Below are positions 57,446-64,000 of a stretch of DNA of 64,000 nt, piece after piece. The translations under genes were made by a program, and so were the position numbers. Origin of the DNA: Valencia hispanica (taxonomy: Eukaryota; Chordata; Actinopteri; Cyprinodontiformes; Valenciidae); contig OY747717.1 of assembly GCA_963556495.2 (NCBI GenBank), positions 2,897,501-2,961,500 on the forward strand, read 5' to 3'. Position 1 is the stretch's first letter, and each line of letters begins with the position of its first letter. The notes beneath the pieces were generated by a model. That model was not told the DNA's origin, made no database searches, and saw nothing but the letters and a program-made list of their open reading frames with translations.

Positions 57446-58464
57446 CCCATATGGGAAGGTGGGCCGCAGTCGAGCAGAATCCATCTGCATTCTTCGGATA
57501 GCTGGGAATTTCCATCCCGGAGAAGGTCCCTCCGTCCCTGCCTGCCTTTCTTTGTGAGCCGCGGGTTTGATTCCGGGTGACGGGCGCGCGCGTCGGGGAA
57601 CGGCTCGCATCAGGCTACAGGTCCAGAACCAGGCGGGTCCCTTTCAGGCTGCAGAGATGAGCTCCGGCGGCCATGTTGGATTACAGCCATTTTTACTGCA
57701 TAAATCTGTTCTTAAAAATATACAGTTTTTTGCTGAAGTTTACGGATAAAATTAATATTAGCAGCAGTGAGAAATATTGTTGCTTGTCAGTTTTTAATCA
57801 AAGCAATTAGAACATCTGCTTTAGTTTGGTTTTGAAATCTTAGAGCCCAAAACTATTCATACCCCCGGCAGATTTAGGTTGAACGTCATCCGGGCCTGAA
57901 TCTGACGGAGGGAGCTGGAGATGAGGGTGATGGCAAGGAGGCCTTCCTTTGGAGCTCTTCACCAAAAGATTTAAAGGTTTGATGGCTGTGAAACATTTAA
58001 TCAACCACAGTTACCTCAGATCATCCAGACTCTTTGATTTTCATCACAATATTGTCCACAGAAATGATGCACGGGATTTGAATTATAATCCTGCCAAATT
58101 CTCAACCTAAGCATATGTGGAATTGCAAATATTCAATACGGATACGAATGATTTAACATTTGCCTTTTTTCTAATAAAACATATATAAAAATGTTTTTTT
58201 TTTTAGCTGCTGTAATCTCTTGTCTCATTTCCGCTTGGGAACTTGAATGAGAACGATGTAAATCTAAACCTACCAAGCATGGCGAATAATTTTCAGCCTA
58301 ACCGTTCCTCTGTCCAGGATCCTGCTGCAGATTTTTAATATTTCACGTCTCAATGAAAACCAGAAGTTTGTATCGGCCCAGAAAACCCGGATCTGGTGTT
58401 TGCTAAAACCGAAACGTGCTACTAAAAGGTAAACTGACAAAATCAGTTGCTTTTTTTTTACTAT

Positions 58465-58497
<33 letters not shown>

Positions 58498-60140
58498 TGG
58501 CAGCATTAGTTTGTAGCAGTGAAGGATTTGTGGATTGTGGTTCGTCTGCTGCTGTTCTGGGTGACGTTGGATCTTTTTGCTGCTTCAGTTTCACAAAGAC
58601 AGATTACAAACATTCCCCGCTGGTGTTTCCTGCTACGCTTCCGTCCATCTTCGGGTTTTCCGAAGCCAAACGCGGCTCCTCTGCTATCGGCAGGATTCGG
58701 TTTCTGCTGCCGCCGTTAGCCACGTTAGCTGGAAACATCGGCGTGTGTGTGTGTCTGCTTTGGACCAAAAGCCCGTTCTCACATGTGCTGAGCCCGGGCT
58801 TCACAGCAGAAACACAAGCTTAAGTAAGTTAACATTTTTGGCCGGAGATGAAAGCGGAGCTGTGTGTGTTTCTGTGTAGAAGACATTATTTTAAAGCAGA
58901 CACACAGAACCCTCCCAGTCTGCATTATCGCAGTGGAAAATGGGGCTGTTGTCGTTTTGTTAGGCTCGTGTGTGTGTGTGTGTGTTTTAGTGGGTCAGTC
59001 ATGCTGTTAGCGAGGCTGCATGGACTCGCTGATAAACACCAGACAGCTGTCACACTTTAAACAACAAGAGAAGCAAACTGCAAACCCAGAGCCGCCGGGT
59101 TTAGCTCGGCCCGCTCGGCCCACCAAACGGGCCGGCGGCTAGTTTTTGTTCTGCTGATGTTGGCGGCCATTTAACGGCGCCTTCAGGTGACTCTTGGTTT
59201 AAAATGATCCCATGGAGCTTTGAGTTGAACATGGGTTGATTGTTTTTTTTATATTTGAATGCTCCTGAGGCTGAAACGTAACATGCTGGCTGCTGATGTT
59301 TCTTCTACGGAAGAGGATTAGGGCCACTGAAAGAAAAAATTATTCTGACTTTTTCTCAGAAAAAGATTAAAGGCATAATTTTGAGAATAAAATCGGAATT
59401 CAGATATTAAAACTTATTTCATCAAGATATTTTTTTAATCTTTAAGTAAAACTATCATGATTTCATCATGTTTACCCAACAATGTTAAACTGTAACGTAA
59501 AATATAATCAGAAAATGAAAACAAAAACAAAAAAGCATATTGATTAGAATTATTGTAACGTCATCTAAAACATTTGTTTACGGTTATTTTTTTTATTTGA
59601 AACAGGAACCTTACCCCTCGTAGACCCTTGCTTCACCTTAAACCCCCTTCTTAATCCCACTAATGCTGGTTGATGCAAATTCCACACATAGCAAATGGGA
59701 CGGGAGCACTCTGCTGCCATATAGTGGTCATCGTTATTTCTAATTGTGCATAATGACGCCAATTTGCATAAATAAATATATATATCGATTATATAATCAA
59801 AATTAAAATAAACTGGAATGGAATCTGCTTTGCAGCGAAAACACATTTTTTATAATAACGGTAGATAAATTCAGGCTCTAAGCGCTCAGTAAGTTTATTA
59901 TATTCAGCCACTTAACGTAGCAATACTTTTACAATTCTTTTAGTGAGAACAAAGTGTGGCAGCCTTCTTTCAGCCAGCTGAACAACAGTGCACAGCAACA
60001 AGCTATACTTTCCTCTCATTTGAATATGGGGTTTTCATAGGCTGTAAGAAATAATCATCAATATAACAAATAAAGGCTTGAAATATCTCGCTTTGTGATG
60101 AGTGATGTGTCTAGATCATATATTAGTTTCACTTTTTTAA
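57446..60140. other. Intron sequence, nothing firmly recognised
   Basis: An AAT microsatellite near 58468-58494, TG repeats near 58744 and 58970, and a TTTTTCTCAGAAAAAG palindrome near 59350. GC-richer at 58600-59180 without a supported exon. Confidence 0.4.
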
Positions 60141-61720
60141 TAGGGATGTGTATTGGCAAAAATCTGGCGATACGATATGTATCGCGATACATGGGAGACG
60201 ATACGATATATTGCGATACTATGAGTAAGACGATATATTGTGATTTTTAAAACTCAATTTAACCGTATAAAAACTGTCCCATCATTCTAAACACTCCAAC
60301 ATGTTTCATACTTTACTTTAACACATCCAGTTTTATTACTAGATCTAGTTGATCCACTGGAACAAAGAAGGTGAAAACAGCCACAAACTACCAGTTATGC
60401 TTTTAATTGTTTGAGTAAGCAAACAAGAACGTATCAGGACCCGCTGCAGTTTAATTATCACTGTGGAGTTGGAGTTGAAGATGCCATCATCCACCTGCTT
60501 CAACCAACCCACTGTCATCTGGACAAAGCAGGCAGCACTGTGAGGATCATGTTCTTTGATTTCTCCAGTGCATTTAACACAATTCAGCCTGATTTGCTTC
60601 GTCAGAAACTCCTGAAGACACAGGTGGAGCCCTCAACAATCACCTGGATCAATGACTACCTGACCAACAGACCACAGTTTGTGAGACTGAAGAATTGTGT
60701 GTCAAACCAGGTGGTCAGCAGCACAGGAGCACCACAGGGGACCGTACTCTCACCATTCCTTTTTACTCTGTACACCTCAGACTTCCAGTACAAATCAGAG
60801 ACCTGTCATCTGCAGAAATACTCAGATGACTCTGCAATTGTCGGATGTATCAGAGATGGACAAGAAGCTGAATACAGAGAGCTGGTGGACCGCTTTGTGA
60901 CATGATGTGGAAACAATCGTCTCACCTTGAATGTGAACAAAACAAAGGAGATGATTGTAGATTTCAGAAGAAACAGGGACAAGTCAAACACTGTTTCCAT
61001 CATGGGAGAAGAAGTGGAGGTGGTTGAGGAGTATAAATACCTCGGAGTTCACCATGACAACAGACTGGACTGGAGACTGAACAGTGAAGCCGTCTACAAG
61101 AAGGGACAGAGCAGACTGGACTTCTTGAGGAAGCTTAGGTCCTTCAAGGTTTGTAGCAAGATGCTGGAGATCTTCTACAAGTCTGTTGTGGAGAGTGTAA
61201 TCTCTTCATCCATCATCTGTTGGGGTAGCAGCATCAGAGCCAGGGATTTAAAAAGGCTAAACAACCTGATAAAGAAGGTTCTGGTTCTGATCTTGGGACG
61301 ACTGTGGAAAATCTGGAGATGATAATGCAAAGGATTCTTCATAAAATCAAAAAAAATATGGACAACCCTGAGCATCCTCTTCATGAGTCATACAACAACA
61401 GAGCGTCTTCAGTCGGAGGCTTCTTCAGTTTTGCTGCAACACAGACCGCTACAGGAAATCCTTCCTGCCCACAGCCATCATCATCTACAACAACTCCTTA
61501 AAGAATTGATTATATGAGCTACACCAACACTTAATTTCCCTCTGGGATCAATAAAGTATTTTTGAATTGAAATTAATTTTAGTACAAAAATTACTGTCAT
61601 CATTAATGGCTCCATTCAAACCCCCCCCAAAAATCGAAATTTTTGTTTAGAACATCGATACGATATCGGGAAATAAAATATCGCGATATATTGGTGTATC
61701 GATATTTTCTTACATCCCTA
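60141..61720. mobile_element. hAT-like element (TATCGATA-rich) with a nested LINE
   Basis: Left end TAGGGATGTG with many CGATACGATAT/GCGATAC words; right end ATCGATATTTTCTTACATCCCTA, so AGGGATGT/ACATCCCT are inverted termini. Flanks TTTTTTAA and CTTTTTGA match at 6 of 8 positions, an aged target duplication. The interior is split by a LINE insertion at about 60420-61575. Without the LINE the element is roughly 420 bp and non-coding. Confidence 0.75.
60411..61575 (+). pseudogene. Rex1/CR1-like LINE reverse transcriptase, 5'-truncated
   Basis: One frame from 60411 carries the reverse-transcriptase core: VRIMFFDFSSAFNTIQPDLL (motif A), STGAPQGTVLSPFLFTLYTS (motif B) and YSDDSAIVGCI (motif C, the catalytic DD). 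An in-frame TGA at 60903 replaces the Trp before CGNNRLTLNVNKTKE. The same frame resumes to 61322 with YKYLGVHHDNRLDW and KKGQSRLDFLRKLRSF. A frameshift near 61290-61320 moves the last part to another frame. The 3' end has GGGATCAATAAAGTATTTTT and a TTGAA tail, as at 37160. Endonuclease and ORF1 are missing. It was inserted into the hAT element. Confidence 0.88.
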
Positions 61721-62229
61721 CTTTTTGAGTTGAATTACTGAAATAAATGAACTTTGGCACGATATTCACAATTTGAGCGCAAACATTAGAAAGCGTCTGT
61801 TCTGAAGCGCTAACCGGTCCATGCACGTTCAGGGTCGTCCAGGTCTGGTCCCGCTGGTTCTGTGTGCGGTATTAAATCGCCACGGTGGGAGAACGGGTGG
61901 GTTCTGCGCCGCGCCGGTTCCTCCAGACTCTGGGTCCGACACGAGGCTGCAGGGCGGAGCTGCTTCCACCGCCGTCCTGAAAAGTCTGAGCAAAGAGCCG
62001 AACAACAACAACAATCAGAATAAGATCCGTTTATCCTCCCGCTCGTCTGGCCTTATCTTCCCATCTAAGAAAAAACCAAAACATGCGGCGGAACAACATG
62101 GGTCCCCCGTCGTCCAGCGCCGCATTGATGTTCTGCTGATGGATGCCTCCATATGGTCCACGTTAGAGCGGTACCTGATCGCAGCAAGAGAGGAGGAGAG
62201 ACAACAAAGGGAGAAATAAAGGACGACAT
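61721..62229. other. Intron sequence, nothing recognised
   Basis: GC-richer than average. An open frame of 132 codons (61821-62219) has no recognisable domain and no conserved start context, so it is not called. Confidence 0.4.
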
Positions 62230-62480
62230 AAAGAAAGAACAAACAGAGACGGATCCTGCAGCTCTGAAGTAATCAGCTCTTTGATCTGACTCCTTTATGA
62301 TTCCAGTGTGGGCCCAATAATGCGGTCCTGATTGTATTGCTGGCAACCGCCGAGCTTCCATATGTTGGCTATTAGAGGCTCCGACTGCTCAAACCTCTTC
62401 TTCTGTGGTGCTTCGTTAGGGCTTCACAAACTGATTCTTCTACATCTTTCTGCTTGAGTTTGGTCTTCAGATCAAATTTA
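62230..62480. promoter_or_regulatory. Candidate conserved non-coding element
   Basis: Repeat-free block: GAAGTAATCAGCTCTTTGAT, CTCCTTTATGATTCCAGTG, GGCCCAATAATGCGGTCCTG, TTCCATATGTTGGCTATTAG. It contains a CATATG E-box. Inference from composition. Confidence 0.35.
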
Positions 62481-62834
62481 CATAAACAACAGAGGCGCCT
62501 AAATTTGCCGCCCGGTAAATATTTCAGATCATCCGGATGATTTAACCTGAGTGAAAGCGAGAATCTTTTCTTTTCTTTTTTTTTTTTGGATGTTTATTTA
62601 TTGGGAGAAAAACCGGTCCAAACTGACTTGGTCCTGTTGGGGGGGAAAAAGTGAAGCTGATGACTGGCTGTCCCACCCTCGGCAGCAGCAGGTTTCCTCG
62701 GGTGTTCCAGATACCTGCTGATGAGGCTTTAACATCTTTAACTTCTGCCTTGTCCACACATATGTCACAAAACAAACATATGTTTCTCCGATTTGGACCG
62801 TCATCAACACGAAAACGCAGATTTAAGGAAGGGC
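62481..62834. other. Intron sequence, nothing recognised
   Basis: A T13 run near 62577. No gene. Confidence 0.4.
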
Positions 62835-63540
62835 CGGGCGATATGGCCTCAAATCTATCCTGCGATATGATCTAAAGCGTGTGCCGCAACGATATCTATT
62901 GCGATATATTATTTACTTTTCTTTATATATGTAAAAATGACAGTTTATAAAACATTCTCACTTTTCAGATACATTGCAGCAGAACAACTTTAAAAAAAGT
63001 TTAGAATGTCATTTAAAGAACATTTATTGTGCAAAATGCATTTTAAAAAAATATTAATCTTTTTTCCCCAAAGAAATGCCCCTTTAATGCCATTTTTTAA
63101 AACATTTTAATGCCATCAAAAGCACCCATGACAACTCATGAATATATATATTAAAGAAAAACTGTGGAAACTTCATGTATTTTAACTAGGGGTGTAAGAA
63201 AATATAGATAAAAATAAATAAATCTTTTTTCCAAAAAAAGGAAACACAAAATTCTCACAACATAAAGATATTTAAAAAAAATTCAAAGCTAAATATTATT
63301 TTTTTTAAGTATAAAATATATTGCTTATTTATTAATTTAAAATCGCACAAAAATAAACCTGCACATGTTTGAATTAAAATGCTTCAAGTTCTACGGGGGT
63401 GTTTCTTTTCCGTTAAACGGAAAACAACAAATTTTAAAAATGCAATATGTATCGTAAAGACAAACGCTGAACATCAGAATTGATCCCCCTTGATGACAGC
63501 TTGATGACATCATCAAAATGTGCAATCGCAGTAGGGCCGG
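62835..63540 (+). mobile_element. MITE (GCGATATATT family), longest copy
   Basis: Starts GGGCCGGGCGATATGGCC and continues through CTATTGCGATATATTATTTA, GCAGCAGAACAACTTTAAAA, and GACAGCTTGATGACATCATC near 63494, ending near ATCGCAGTAGGGCCGG. The order matches 47195-47700 and, inverted, 54600-54785. Confidence 0.75.
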
Positions 63541-64000
63541 TATGGTAAAAATCTCTACCTTTTGGCTAAATTTATATCATTTCTACCTTTTGACACTATT
63601 CGTGTCTTTTGCTAGCATTTTATCATCGGGTGTTAAAGGAAACGAAAAGTTACTATTTAACAAACTCGGGTTTTGGTGAAAGGAGTAAGAAAACTCCGCC
63701 CTCTCCAGAGCGACGTAGCTGAACTTTACCACCTGAGTTTTCTCTGCGGACGTTGGAGTAAAGGTTGTTATCCATCATGTCTCCTGCATTAAATACAGCA
63801 GTTAGGCCTGTGCTGGACGCGTGTCTTCACTCGGTCACTGTCGAGGCCTAAAGTCTCTCAGCGCTTCTGTCGGATGTAAACAGCGGCGCCGTGGCTCCTC
63901 CTCCTTCCCGGAAATCTCCATAGCAACCAGTAACTCAGCGTCTTCAAAATCATTGGTTCTTATAAGACAGTGGCTGCTGAGTCATGCATTAATTAATTAA
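63541..64000. other. Intron to window end, possible further repeat
   Basis: Follows the AGTAGGGCCGG word. CTCCATAGCAACCAGTAACT near 63915 is a common fish-repeat type word. No exon seen. Confidence 0.35.

Larger units (their letters stand above)
1..64000 (+). other. tcf4: Partial tcf4 gene body (introns plus three exons)
   Basis: The whole window reads as the middle of one tcf4 gene on the + strand. Exons at 5425-5551, 6937-6986 and 51132-51200 match the order expected for vertebrate TCF4: the two nuclear-localisation-signal exons, then the A-isoform first exon. Everything between is intron. The upstream exons (activation domain 1) and downstream exons (activation domain 2, repression domain, bHLH) are outside the window. 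The paralogues tcf3 and tcf12 are less likely: the A-type start reads MYCAYTIPGM as in TCF4, where the tcf12 counterpart as I remember it begins MYCAYPVPGM. Confidence 0.85.

Noticed and set aside
57560..57585. GGGTTTGATTCCGGG, similar to a tRNA B box
   Set aside because: No A box or cloverleaf could be formed upstream, so neither a tRNA nor a tRNA-derived SINE is supported.
61821..62219. A 132-codon plus-strand open frame
   Set aside because: No known motif, an Asn/Gln run from a CAACAACAA repeat, and no supporting promoter or splice sites.

Overview
The window comes from a vertebrate, almost certainly a percomorph teleost fish. Coding sequence is sparse: about 246 bases of recognisable exon in 64 kb. 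The introns are packed with fish-type transposon remains (Tc1/mariner, hAT, L2-, Rex1- and Rex3/RTE-like LINEs, MITEs) and long micro- and minisatellites. I cannot name the species.

The host gene is tcf4 (E2-2/ITF2, an E-protein bHLH transcription factor), read on the + strand. Three exons are visible. Positions 5425-5551 and 6937-6986 are consecutive internal exons, in phase with each other, and together encode the bipartite nuclear localisation signal of the long isoforms. Positions 51132-51200 are the alternative first coding exon of the short A-type isoform (MYCAYTIPGM...), preceded by a GC-rich promoter/5' UTR region. The bHLH exons and the exon following the A-type start are not here, so they lie downstream. 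The exon before 5425 was not found and should lie upstream.

Layout. 1-5424 is intron with a decayed hAT transposase gene, a perfect hairpin, a rearranged LINE and Tc1 scraps. 5552-6936 is a short intron. 6987-51131 is a 44 kb intron. It contains a (CCTT/CATC)n array (8.7-9.3 kb), a GTTAGC-rich minisatellite (11.6-12.6 kb), a complete non-autonomous hAT (16.9-17.6 kb), a decayed RTE element (21.2-22.3 kb), a nearly intact Tc1 transposon (23.0-24.5 kb), L2 copies, (CCAA)-type and (TGGA)-type minisatellites (32.2-32.9 and 42.3-43.8 kb), a CACATG-rich array (45.3-45.6 kb), and a cluster of short DNA transposons just upstream of the internal promoter (47.2-50.2 kb). 51201-64000 is the start of the next intron, with an hAT element carrying a nested Rex1-like LINE (60.1-61.7 kb).

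Several repeat-free blocks rich in homeodomain- and octamer-type motifs (for example 2.84-3.05, 13.0-13.5, 25.8, 41.5, 53.2-53.9 and 62.2-62.5 kb) look like conserved non-coding regulatory elements. That is inference from composition, because no alignment could be run. No functional non-tcf4 gene, tRNA, rRNA or CRISPR array was found.
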